Source: Clostridia bacterium (GTDB lineage: Bacteria > Bacillota_A > Clostridia > UMGS1883). From it: 16,779 bases of DNA. Made by a program: the position numbers and the translations under genes. The DNA lies in assembly GCA_017467965.1 (NCBI GenBank), contig JAFUJZ010000011.1:1-16779 (forward strand), in the 5' to 3' direction. Shown piece after piece: positions 1 through 7,741 of this stretch (position 1 is its first letter; each line of letters begins with the position of its first letter). Below the pieces are notes generated by a model, which ran no database searches, was not told where the DNA came from, and was given only the letters and a program-made list of their open reading frames with translations.

Positions 1-10
1 ATTTTCACCG

Positions 11-42
11 ACAGTCAGACAGTCAGACAGACAGACAGACAG
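11..42. repeat. ACAG/TCAG tetranucleotide repeat
   Basis: Eight consecutive 4-bp units read ACAG TCAG ACAG TCAG and then four perfect ACAG copies. A CTGTC at 53-57 can pair with the last GACAG (38-42) and, by shifting register, with earlier copies, so the tract could also fold in RNA. It lies about 130 bp upstream of the start codon of the large surface protein. No coding frame of note covers it. The repeat is seen directly; any role in expression is inference. Confidence 0.8.
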
Positions 43-90
43 ATAACTGACGCTGTCATTTTTGCGTACAATAAATATCTAAAATTATAA

Positions 91-139
91 ACCGTTTGAA
101 TAATAGGGATAAGTGTCCCCAAAATTCGAGCGGTTTTTT
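91..139 (+). terminator. terminator-like hairpin in the leader of the surface-protein gene
   Basis: An 11-bp stem (91-101 with 124-134, including two G-U pairs) encloses a smaller GGGA/TCCC pairing (106-109 with 116-119) and is followed by a run of six T's (134-139). This is the form of an intrinsic terminator. It sits only 17 nt before the Shine-Dalgarno of the next gene, so it either ends a transcript entering from the left or acts as an attenuator in the leader of that gene. No named riboswitch class was recognised in bases 1-90. Confidence 0.5.
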
Positions 140-169
140 ATATATAAATTTTATGAAAGAGGCGATTTT

Positions 170-3100
170 ATGAAAAAATTATTGGCAGTTATTTTAAGCT
201 TGGTAATGGTAATGAGCTTTTTGCCAACAATGAGCCTTACGGCTTTCGCGGCAGACGATTTGCAGGATACCGTAACAGGTGTTACCCTTACCGACAGTGA
301 CGGCGACGGGTACTACGAAATCAGCTCTGCTGATGAATTGGTTGCCTTTGCAAATCTTGTTAACGGTGGCAACACATCAATTAACGGTGTATTGACGGCA
401 GATATTTATGTAAATGAAAATCTTTATGACAAAATAACTATTTATTCAAACAATTACAGTGAAGGCTATGCAAGGGTAAATACCGGAGCAACTGTAGTTG
501 AATGGACTGCAATCGGTACCAACACAAACCCTTATGCCGGAAGTTTTGACGGCGGCAATTTTAAGGTTTCAGGCTTGTACAGTAATACTGTTTCTGATAA
601 TACAAGTGCACTTAATTATGTCGGTTTGTTCGGATATGTGAGTGGCGGTAGTGTGAAGAACGTTACTGTTACAGACACATATTTGTCAGGTCAAAGATGG
701 ATTGGTGGTATTGTCGGTTTTGCAAAAAACGCAAATATCAGCGGATGCTATTTTACAGAAAGCCGACTTAAGAACAATTCTTCATACGTGGGAGGTATCG
801 TTGGCAAAGCAGAGGGTGGTACAGTGATTTCAAACTGTCACAATACAGCGACAATCACTGCTTACTCAAGTACCGGTGGTATTGCCGGCGGTTTTCAAGC
901 GGCTGAGACAACACTGGGAAAAATAACAGGTTGTACCAACAGCGGAACAGTTAAGGGTTCCGGTGATGTAGGCGGTATTTTAGGTTCGGCAATGTTCTAC
1001 GTTACAGTTGAAAATTGTACCAACTACGAAAGCGGCACAGTTAATTCAAGCGGAGGAAACTCCGGCGGTATTTCAGGTGGGCTTCAATATACCTGTACAA
1101 TCAATAACTGTGTTAACAAAGCTGATGTTACAGACACATACACACACAGAGGTTATGTTGGTGGTATTGTAGGGGAAATGAGTTATAGCGGCTCGATTAT
1201 AAACAGCTACAACACAGGTGATATTATCGGTGCGTACGGTTATGTAGGCGGTGTAGTCGGATCTGCCTATACTACCGGTATCGAAAAGTGCTATAATACA
1301 GGAACTGTAATTTGTACAAATACGGAGGCTGAACATGGCCATGTTGGTGGTGTGGCCGGTGGCATGTCACAAGAATCTACCTGTATAAGCTGTTATAATA
1401 CGGGAAATATTTCCGGTGCATATTATATCGGCGGTGTAGCCGGCTCGATTGCTTTTTCCAGTGAAGTTTCCGACTGTTACAGTGCAGGTAGTGTTACAGG
1501 CGACAATTCTGTTGGTGGTGTGATTGGACGAATTGGTAGTAGTATACTTGAAAACTGTACTTATGACAATGTAAAATACAGTGGCAATACTTATGGTACG
1601 GCAATTAACACAAATACAATAGAAAACAATTTGGGTTATTCGACAGAGGACTTTACATCCGGTAAGGTGTGCTATATTATGAATGGTTCCACATCCGAAG
1701 GTGAATTGGTTTGGGGTCAGACCTTGGTAAGTGAAGCTACGCCCACCTTTACAGGCAGAACGGTTTACTATGACGAAATCACAGACCCTCAGTATTGGAA
1801 TGACCGTCCCGAAACAAAGTATACTGTAAGCTTTGCTGCAAACGGTGGCGAAGGCACAATGAACAGTGTGGAGGTTATCGCAAGAGACAGCTATACACTT
1901 CCTGAATGTGGCTTTACGGCTCCTGATGGCAAGGAGTTTAAGGCATGGAGCGTGAACAGTGTAGAATATGCTGTGGGCGATAGTATCACTATTGAAGGCA
2001 ATGTTACAGTTACGGCAATATGGAAAGATGCTGATGTAATTCTTTACAAGGTTAATTTTAATGCAATTGATAACGGCTCTGTTACAGCAGATGTGGTTTC
2101 TGCAAAGGTAAATGCTACTGTGACTTTAAATATAACCCCCGACACATATTACGAACTTGACACTATCACAGTAACAAGCGACAGCGGTGTTGTAACTGTC
2201 AGTGGTAGCGGTAACACACGTACTTTTGTAATGCCTGAAAGTAACGTTACAATATCTGCAACTTTCAAGAAAATAGAATATACAGTTTCCTTTATTTCAA
2301 ATGGCGGTAGCGGCAGTATGAGTAGTGTCACAGTAGAAGCCGGTGATGAATATACTCTCCCGAAATCTACTTTTACAGCTCCTGCAAACAAGCTGTTTAA
2401 AGCATGGCAGATAGGCGAGAATGAATATGCCGTAGGTGCAGTTGTTACGATTACTTCTGCTACAACATTAACTGCGGTATGGATGGATATTCCCGAAGCT
2501 ATGTGGGGTGCATCTGCCGACAGTCTTACAAGTGGCGGTACCTTAAACGTTGCACTGAGTAAAGCTGCATCAGACAGCAGTATCAAATACATTCAGCTTC
2601 AGAAAAATGTAAGGTCAAGCGGTAATGGCTTTACTGCTTCCGGCGGTGAATATGTTCTTGATTTGAACAACAAGAGTATAACAGTTTCCAGTGGTGTATA
2701 TAATGTCGCTTTCGATGTTGGAGCAAATGCAACAGTTACGATGAAAAATGGTTCCGTGACAGCTACGGAAGACAGTTACAGCGACTGTTTGAATGTCAGC
2801 GGTAAGTTGACGCTTGAAAACGTTGCTATGAGCGGTATTAGTGAAATGGCTTTTGGTGCTTTAATTTGTTTATCCGGCACAGTAGATTTGTCAAGCTATT
2901 CTGATTTTACAGACATTACCGTGGGTTATTTAAATAAAAATGCTACACTCATTCTTCCCAAAGGTTATGCCTTGATGGACGGAACAACTGTGGTAACTGC
3001 TCCGGAAGCATGGAAAAAATATACTATCGGCAAGGCACCCACAACATTCACCGTAACAGTTGATGGCGAAAGTGTTGAAACAGACGGCTATATCATTCTC

Positions 3101-3979
3101 GGTATTGACAATGGCGACGGTACATACTCACTTCCCGAAAATGTTGTAGGCTACTATATTGACGATGCTTTTGTTGACGCAGGTAAGTACACTGTAGTTG
3201 GAGGTGAGGTTATCACAACAGTTGACTTTAACGTGACGATGGTTAATGGTGCACAGGTGCGTTACGGCGGCGGATTGGACGAAAACGGCAAAATAAGCGC
3301 AGGCAACGGCTTGAGATTCCTTGCACAGGTTGACAGAAGTAATTTTGATGGAATAGGCTATGGTATGAAGATAACAGCCGAGGGCAGCACGTTAGAGACA
3401 ATAGTTGATGCTGAAAAGTGGCAGGCTGACGAAACAACCTTTACAGTTGCAATTACCAACATGGCAGTAAGTAACTATAACCGTAATTTCACTGCAACAC
3501 CTTTTGTTAAGGTTAAGTATGATGACGGCACAGAAAAGACAGTTTACGGTACAGAAACTGTTACACGAAGCATTTACTACGTTGCGGCGGGCTTACTTAA
3601 GACAGGCAACAACGGTATAGGAATTGAAGATAACTACGGTGCAGGAGTTAGCTACGGTTTGTATGATGTGCTTAACGCATACATCAATATGGTAGGTGTA
3701 AGACTTAACCTTTACGCAAGCGGCAACATTACTGTAAGCGACAAGTATACAGGCGATGTGTTCTTTGATGTGGCAAGTGTTGATAATGGCGACGGTAGCT
3801 ACACAATTACAGTAACACCTATTACACAGGATTTTGCATATCCTGTAGAGATTATGAGCTATTGGAATGAATTTGTGAGAATTAACAATAACAACAGCGT
3901 TGTTGTGAAGAACATCAGTGACAGCAGTGTTGAAAATGGTGTATTGACGTTTACGTTTACATTGCCCAGCGGCAATTAA
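170..3979 (+). CDS. secreted GLUG-repeat and InlB-repeat surface protein
   Basis: The predicted 1269-residue protein is exported. A Lys-Lys N-terminus, a hydrophobic core and an A-F-A-A-D cleavage region form a signal peptide of about 27 residues. Residues about 145-465 hold 11 glycine-rich GLUG-like units (YVGG-I-V-G pattern), most followed by an N-C-x-N-T-G-like segment. Residues about 550-775 hold two Listeria-Bacteroides (InlB B-type) repeats of the VSF-ANGG...FKAW...AIW type flanking one divergent InlB-like repeat. Residues about 780-950 look beta-helical, and the last 250 form a beta-rich module (GLRFLAQV, then VKVKYDDGT, then RSIYYVA). No LPXTG, SLH or GW anchor was seen, so attachment is unclear; adhesion is the usual inference for such architectures. 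The ATG at 170 was chosen because AAAGAGG (156-162) lies 7 nt upstream and the signal peptide starts there; the in-frame GTG at 113 lies inside the leader hairpin. Confidence 0.9.
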   Translation: MKKLLAVILSLVMVMSFLPTMSLTAFAADDLQDTVTGVTLTDSDGDGYYEISSADELVAFANLVNGGNTSINGVLTADIYVNENLYDKITIYSNNYSEGYARVNTGATVVEWTAIGTNTNPYAGSFDGGNFKVSGLYSNTVSDNTSALNYVGLFGYVSGGSVKNVTVTDTYLSGQRWIGGIVGFAKNANISGCYFTESRLKNNSSYVGGIVGKAEGGTVISNCHNTATITAYSSTGGIAGGFQAAETTLGKITGCTNSGTVKGSGDVGGILGSAMFYVTVENCTNYESGTVNSSGGNSGGISGGLQYTCTINNCVNKADVTDTYTHRGYVGGIVGEMSYSGSIINSYNTGDIIGAYGYVGGVVGSAYTTGIEKCYNTGTVICTNTEAEHGHVGGVAGGMSQESTCISCYNTGNISGAYYIGGVAGSIAFSSEVSDCYSAGSVTGDNSVGGVIGRIGSSILENCTYDNVKYSGNTYGTAINTNTIENNLGYSTEDFTSGKVCYIMNGSTSEGELVWGQTLVSEATPTFTGRTVYYDEITDPQYWNDRPETKYTVSFAANGGEGTMNSVEVIARDSYTLPECGFTAPDGKEFKAWSVNSVEYAVGDSITIEGNVTVTAIWKDADVILYKVNFNAIDNGSVTADVVSAKVNATVTLNITPDTYYELDTITVTSDSGVVTVSGSGNTRTFVMPESNVTISATFKKIEYTVSFISNGGSGSMSSVTVEAGDEYTLPKSTFTAPANKLFKAWQIGENEYAVGAVVTITSATTLTAVWMDIPEAMWGASADSLTSGGTLNVALSKAASDSSIKYIQLQKNVRSSGNGFTASGGEYVLDLNNKSITVSSGVYNVAFDVGANATVTMKNGSVTATEDSYSDCLNVSGKLTLENVAMSGISEMAFGALICLSGTVDLSSYSDFTDITVGYLNKNATLILPKGYALMDGTTVVTAPEAWKKYTIGKAPTTFTVTVDGESVETDGYIILGIDNGDGTYSLPENVVGYYIDDAFVDAGKYTVVGGEVITTVDFNVTMVNGAQVRYGGGLDENGKISAGNGLRFLAQVDRSNFDGIGYGMKITAEGSTLETIVDAEKWQADETTFTVAITNMAVSNYNRNFTATPFVKVKYDDGTEKTVYGTETVTRSIYYVAAGLLKTGNNGIGIEDNYGAGVSYGLYDVLNAYINMVGVRLNLYASGNITVSDKYTGDVFFDVASVDNGDGSYTITVTPITQDFAYPVEIMSYWNEFVRINNNNSVVVKNISDSSVENGVLTFTFTLPSGN

Positions 3980-3988
3980 TTTCCTCCA

Positions 3989-4024
3989 AACAAAGAAGAC
4001 GACCGAAAGGTCGTCTTCTTTGTT
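3989..4024. terminator. strong intrinsic terminator after the surface-protein gene
   Basis: A perfect 16-bp stem (3989-4004 with 4009-4024) is closed by a GAAA tetraloop, with A-rich and T-rich outer arms. It begins 9 nt after the stop codon and isolates the surface-protein gene from the lipoprotein gene. The symmetric A/T ends would allow function in either direction. Confidence 0.88.
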
Positions 4025-4129
4025 CGTGAAAATATTTCCTTAATTTTAATGCAACTTTTTGCCCCTTTAAACAGTATTATTATCGGATAACAAAAAATCC
4101 GAAACATAAAAAAGAAAGGAAAATAAAAA

Positions 4130-4618
4130 ATGAAAAGAACATTAGCATTAATTTTGGCAATAATTACAGTATTTAGCTTTGCAGCTTGCGGCAATAAGGA
4201 CAACGCTGAAACAACAGAGGCTATAGTAGAAGAAAAAACACTTGGTACTACACTCAAAGACTACTTTGTTGAGCTTTCCGAAGAAGGTGCAAGCTGCGAA
4301 GATATTGCAAACGAAATGGTTGCACATCCGTCAATACTTTTTAACTCCATGGCAGTGGAAGTTGAGCCCGGATTTTTGCCCGGTTTTGATACAGAAATCA
4401 CAGGCTTTACAAAAGCTATGACATTTGCTCCCATGATAAGTTCAATTGCTTTTGTAGGTTATGTTTTTGAAACAGAAGATGCAGACGCACTTATTAAAAC
4501 ACTTGAAGACAACGCAAACCTCAGATGGAATGTTTGTGTTGAAGCAGAAGAAATGATTATCGAAAAAAGCGGCAACAAGGTGTTCTTTGTAATGTGCCCT
4601 AAGAACTTGGAAGAATAA
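4130..4618 (+). CDS. small lipoprotein of unknown function
   Basis: The 162-residue product begins with a lipoprotein signal: KR, a hydrophobic stretch, then S-F-A-A-C-G with the lipidated cysteine at position 20. A charged linker follows (residues 21-35, several Glu and Thr). The mature domain of about 125 residues is acidic and has no motif I can assign. It includes a hydrophobic middle (MTFAPMISSIAFVGYVF), a segment reading NLRWNVCVEAEEM, and an ending rich in beta-type residues (GNKVFFVMCP). It should be anchored on the outer face of the membrane. AAAGGA at 4115-4120 lies 9 nt before the ATG. It precedes the MBOAT/DHHW pair on the same strand but is separated from it by about 260 bp carrying a hairpin array, so a functional link is only possible, not shown. 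Confidence 0.85.
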   Translation: MKRTLALILAIITVFSFAACGNKDNAETTEAIVEEKTLGTTLKDYFVELSEEGASCEDIANEMVAHPSILFNSMAVEVEPGFLPGFDTEITGFTKAMTFAPMISSIAFVGYVFETEDADALIKTLEDNANLRWNVCVEAEEMIIEKSGNKVFFVMCPKNLEE

Positions 4619-4663
4619 AATATAATTACCTGATTGATGTAAATTTAATGACATAGAAATGAT

Positions 4664-4830
4664 ATGCCTACGGCATGATATGCACATAGTGCATTGCGGT
4701 GGATTTGCGATGCAAATCATTTATTGAATAAAATGAAAATTCGGAGAATTTTCTACCTAAATGAGCCGAACGCTCATATCATGTCGCGAAGCGATATATT
4801 ATGCGTCAGCATTTCATGTGCGAAGCACAT
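4664..4830. repeat. array of eight short hairpins with ATAT-type linkers
   Basis: Eight inverted repeats occur in 167 bp, each with a different stem sequence: 4664-4676, 4680-4694, 4702-4718, 4735-4753, 4761-4777, 4781-4797, 4801-4812 and 4816-4830. Stems are 4-7 bp, all perfect Watson-Crick except one G-T in the sixth. Loops are 3-5 nt (TAC, ATA, GAT, CGGAG, CGAAC, GAA, GTCA, GAA). Linkers are often ATAT, GATAT or ATCAT. The array fills most of the 264-bp gap between the lipoprotein and MBOAT genes. None has a T-tract typical of a terminator. A related array is at 15985-16054. Confidence 0.75.
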
Positions 4831-4882
4831 ATCATTATTTACAACTATAGATGTATTGAACAAAAACGTCAGAGGTGATAAG

Positions 4883-6283
4883 ATGCTGTTTTCAAGCATA
4901 CCGTTCTTGTATTATTTTTTACCGATAGTACTTTTAGTATATTTTATAACACCAAAAAAACTTAAAAACAGCATTCTTCTCATCTCAAGCCTTGTATTTT
5001 ACGGCTGGGGAGAACCGAGATATGTATTTTTGATGATATTGACGGTTCTTTTGGGCTATGTGCTTGGGCTTTTGATTGAATACTTCAAGGGGAAAGTATT
5101 GTCAAAGGTATTTTTGGCAATGTCGTCTGTTTTGTTTTTGGGTGTACTGGGGTATTTTAAATACGCAGATTTCTTTATTGAAAATTTCAACAGATTGACA
5201 GGGTTTTCCGTTGGATTTTTAAACCTTGCGTTGACTATTGGCATAAGCTTTTATACCTTCCAGCTGCTAAGCTATATTATTGATGTATACCGCGGCGATG
5301 TCCCCGCGCAGAAAAATCCCGTAAATTTGGGTGCGTATATTGCACTTTTTCCGCAGCTTATTGCAGGGCCCATTGTACGCTACAGCGATATTGAAAAAGC
5401 ATTAAAGGACAGAACACACAGCTTTGAAAAAACCGCCTACGGAATAAGGCGGTTTGTGATAGGTATATCAAAAAAAGTTATAATTGCAAACACCATGGGC
5501 GAACTGTGCTCGTCGTTTACACAAAGTGATGACAAATCGGTTTTATTTGTATGGCTTTATGCTCTTTGCTATGCACTCCAGATATATTTTGACTTCTCCG
5601 GTTACAGCGATATGGCAATAGGTCTGGGTAAAATCCTCGGCTTTGATTTTTGCGAAAACTTTAACTATCCGTTTATATCAAAAAGTGTTACGGAGTTCTG
5701 GAGAAGATGGCATATATCGCTTGGGAGCTGGTTCCGTGATTATGTGTATATCCCGTTAGGCGGTAATAGAGTAGGCAAGGGTAGACACATATTCAATATA
5801 TTTGTGGTATGGCTCCTTACAGGCTTTTGGCACGGTGCGGAATGGAATTTTATAGTTTGGGGATTATTCTTTGCAGTACTCCTCACGATAGAAAAGTTTT
5901 TCCTTTTGGGAAAACTTGAAAAACATAATATTGCAGGGCATATATATGTTATATTTGCAACTCTTATCAGCTTTACTATATTTAGTGCCGAAAACATGGC
6001 AGGGGCAAATGAGCTTATAGGCTCACTTTTGGGCTTTGGAGGATTGCCAATAATAACAGACAGCTTTGTTTATTATTTGACAAGCTATTTGCCTGTAATA
6101 GTTGTTGCAATTATAGCATCAACTCCTATGCCTAAAAGAGTGTATGAATATCTGAAAACAAAAAAAGGCACTCATGCTTTTATTGAAATAATCGAAATCC
6201 CGATTCTTGTTATTCTCACGGTTATTGTGACGGCATATCTTGCAGACGGCAGCTTTAATCCGTTTTTGTATTTCAGATTTTAA
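4883..6283 (+). CDS. MBOAT family O-acyltransferase (AlgI/DltB-like)
   Basis: This 466-residue polytopic membrane protein belongs to the membrane-bound O-acyltransferase family, which moves acyl groups (usually acetyl) across the membrane for transfer to extracellular polysaccharide. Diagnostic segments include a hydrophobic start (FLYYFLPIVLLVYF), YISFFPQLIAGPI-like IALFPQLIAGPIVRY, DFSGYSDMAIGLG, and FWRRWHISLGSWFRDYVYIPLGGNR in two runs with His277. The catalytic-type histidine lies in TGFWHGAEWNF (His317). The ATG at 4883 was chosen because AGAGGTG (4871-4877) lies 5 nt upstream and the membrane protein starts there as in relatives; the in-frame extension back to 4694 would translate through the hairpin array. 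The downstream DHHW gene starts 14 nt after the stop, so the two are surely co-transcribed. The acceptor polymer cannot be read from sequence. Confidence 0.93.
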   Translation: MLFSSIPFLYYFLPIVLLVYFITPKKLKNSILLISSLVFYGWGEPRYVFLMILTVLLGYVLGLLIEYFKGKVLSKVFLAMSSVLFLGVLGYFKYADFFIENFNRLTGFSVGFLNLALTIGISFYTFQLLSYIIDVYRGDVPAQKNPVNLGAYIALFPQLIAGPIVRYSDIEKALKDRTHSFEKTAYGIRRFVIGISKKVIIANTMGELCSSFTQSDDKSVLFVWLYALCYALQIYFDFSGYSDMAIGLGKILGFDFCENFNYPFISKSVTEFWRRWHISLGSWFRDYVYIPLGGNRVGKGRHIFNIFVVWLLTGFWHGAEWNFIVWGLFFAVLLTIEKFFLLGKLEKHNIAGHIYVIFATLISFTIFSAENMAGANELIGSLLGFGGLPIITDSFVYYLTSYLPVIVVAIIASTPMPKRVYEYLKTKKGTHAFIEIIEIPILVILTVIVTAYLADGSFNPFLYFRF

Positions 6284-6297
6284 AAAGGAGGCAGTTT

Positions 6298-7398
6298 ATG
6301 AAAATTAAAAACATATTGACGAGTTTGATTTTTGCCCTTCTTTTTGGAATATTTTCTGTTATGTGTATATTAAAACCTCCGGGAGAATTTTCTGAGAGTG
6401 AGCGTCGTCCACTAAGTGAAAAACCTGTTTTCAGTATTGGGAGCGTTCTTTCGGGAGAATATATGACCGAGTTTGAAAAATACGCAACAGACCAAGTGCC
6501 CATGAGAGAACAGCTCAAAACAATTAAAGCGCATTTTGTGCTCAATATATTAAACAAAAAAGACAACAATGGCATGATACTCCATGACGGACATGTGTCA
6601 AAGCTTGACACCACATTAAATTCCGATATGATAAACCATGCGGCTGAAAGATTTGAATATATTTATAACACGTATCTCAAGGATAAGGATATGAATGTTT
6701 TTCTTTCGATAGTACCGGACAAAAACTATTACCTTGCAGCGGATGACGTATATCCGACTCTTGACTATAACCTGCTTTTTGAAACCATGAAAGAAAAACT
6801 GCCTTACATGAGCTATATTGACATAACGCATCTGCTTAATGAGGATGACTATTACAAGACCGATACCCATTGGAAAATGGAAAGCATAACCCATGTAGCG
6901 GAGCTGCTTGCCGAAAAAATGGGCACTGATGCAAAAAGTGAATATACCATAAATACTTTAGACAACCCGTTTTACGGTGTGTACGCTATGCAGTCGTCAC
7001 TCATATTGCCGCCTGATGAAATCAAATACCTTACAAACGAAACCCTTGAGGATTGCATTGTGACATATTATGACACAGGAGTAGGCGTAGAGGGGGATAT
7101 GTACAATATGGAAAAGGCACACGGCAAAGACCCCTATGAGATGTTTTTGTCAGGCTCAACACCTCTTTGCGTGATTGAAAACAAAAATGCGAAAACCGAC
7201 AAAGAGCTCATACTTTTCCGCGACTCGTTCGGAAGTAGCATTGCACCGCTTTTGGTGGAAGGCTACAGCAAGATAACAGTAGTGGACATCCGCTATGTGC
7301 AGAGTGCATATCTTGGTAACTTTATAGATTTTGAAAACCAGGACGTGTTGTTCTTGTACAGCACGATGCTGTTAAATAATTCAATAGCATTGAGATAA
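6298..7398 (+). CDS. DHHW/AlgJ-AlgX-like extracytoplasmic acetylation protein
   Basis: The 366-residue product has one N-terminal membrane anchor (about residues 6-24) and an extracytoplasmic SGNH-like domain. It carries FSESERRPL near residues 34-42, a D-x-H-W signature (YYKTDTHW, Asp189 and His191) and a later RDSFGSS block (Asp309, Ser310). These match the Asp-His and Ser elements expected of AlgJ/AlgX-type O-acetyltransferase partners; the usual DHHW is DTHW here. In such systems an MBOAT protein exports the acetyl group and this partner transfers it to the glycan. AAGGAGG (6285-6291) starts directly after the MBOAT stop and sits 6 nt before the ATG, which supports tight coupling. Which glycan is modified is unknown. 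Confidence 0.88.
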   Translation: MKIKNILTSLIFALLFGIFSVMCILKPPGEFSESERRPLSEKPVFSIGSVLSGEYMTEFEKYATDQVPMREQLKTIKAHFVLNILNKKDNNGMILHDGHVSKLDTTLNSDMINHAAERFEYIYNTYLKDKDMNVFLSIVPDKNYYLAADDVYPTLDYNLLFETMKEKLPYMSYIDITHLLNEDDYYKTDTHWKMESITHVAELLAEKMGTDAKSEYTINTLDNPFYGVYAMQSSLILPPDEIKYLTNETLEDCIVTYYDTGVGVEGDMYNMEKAHGKDPYEMFLSGSTPLCVIENKNAKTDKELILFRDSFGSSIAPLLVEGYSKITVVDIRYVQSAYLGNFIDFENQDVLFLYSTMLLNNSIALR

Positions 7399-7406
7399 GA
7401 GAAAAT

Positions 7407-7461
7407 ATGTTGAAATTAATTAAAAGCGACGCATTGCGTCGCTTTTAATTAATTTCAACAT
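7407..7461. terminator. 26-bp perfect inverted repeat, convergent terminator
   Basis: The arms 7407-7432 and 7436-7461 are perfectly complementary with a 3-nt ATT loop. The inner core is GC-rich (GCGACGC/GCGTCGC) and the outer part is AT-rich, including TTTTAATTAATTT, so it can end transcription from both sides. It starts 9 nt after the DHHW stop. Its right arm contains the stop codon and the last codons of the minus-strand ribbon-helix-helix gene, so part of the hairpin is coding. Confidence 0.85.
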
Positions 7462-7627
7462 CGTCAACCGAGTTTTCGAGCAGAATGTTAATAAGTTCAT
7501 TTCTTGAACGGTTGCTTTGATCTGATAAATTGTCAATTTTTTTTAGTACGCCTTCTTTTATGCGTACAGATATCACTTTGTAGCCGTCGTCACCCTTTTT
7601 ATTAATACGAATAACGTTTTTTGACAT
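7445..7627 (-). CDS. ribbon-helix-helix DNA-binding protein
   Basis: The 60-residue protein has the form of a MetJ/Arc/CopG-type repressor. A short beta strand (YKVISVRIKEGV) is followed by helix KKIDNLSDQ, a turn with SNRSRNELI, and helix INILLENSV. Such proteins bind DNA as dimers through the paired beta strands, either as autoregulators or as antitoxins. ATG at 7627 was chosen over the GTG at 7633 because GAGGTG (minus strand, 7640-7635) is 7 nt from the ATG. No toxin gene is adjacent on either side; the only neighbours are the convergent DHHW gene and the divergent leucine-rich-repeat gene. The target is unknown; the 150-bp divergent intergenic region is the natural candidate. Confidence 0.8.
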   Translation of the reverse strand: MSKNVIRINKKGDDGYKVISVRIKEGVLKKIDNLSDQSNRSRNELINILLENSVDDVEIN

Positions 7628-7653
7628 AACCACTCACCTCGTATTTTAATTGT

Positions 7654-7659
7654 ATTATA
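7654..7659 (-). promoter_or_regulatory. possible -10 element for the ribbon-helix-helix gene
   Basis: A perfect TATAAT on the minus strand lies 26 nt upstream of the ATG at 7627. The matching -35 region is poor. A 5-bp inverted repeat ATATG-TATT-CATAT (7665-7678) lies just upstream and could be an operator. This is inference from spacing only, in very AT-rich DNA. Confidence 0.35.
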
Positions 7660-7712
7660 AATAAATATGTATTCATATATCATATTTATATTCAAAATAT
7701 AATATAAAAGTA

Positions 7713-7741
7713 TTGACTAGGATTTGAAACTGTGCTAAACT
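7713..7741 (+). promoter_or_regulatory. SigA-type promoter for the leucine-rich-repeat gene
   Basis: TTGACT (7713-7718) is separated by 17 nt from TAAACT (7736-7741), and TGC immediately precedes the -10 as an extended -10 element. It lies 42 nt upstream of the ATG at 7784, a normal leader length. Confidence 0.7.

Noticed and set aside
2149..2592. Minus-strand open frame opposite the InlB repeats
   Set aside because: It is antisense to a well-supported coding region, with no family resemblance and no ribosome binding site.
4083..4102. Small inverted repeat TCGGAT/ATCCGA ahead of the lipoprotein gene as an operator or terminator
   Set aside because: Only 6 bp with an A-rich loop and no T-tract; it cannot be told from chance in AT-rich DNA.
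4664..4830. Possible CRISPR array
   Set aside because: Units are self-complementary but differ in sequence, there are no constant repeats of 24-40 bp or uniform spacers, and no cas genes are near.
4694..4882. N-terminal extension of the MBOAT protein
   Set aside because: The extra 63 residues would be encoded by the hairpin array, and the better ribosome binding site and family start are at 4883.
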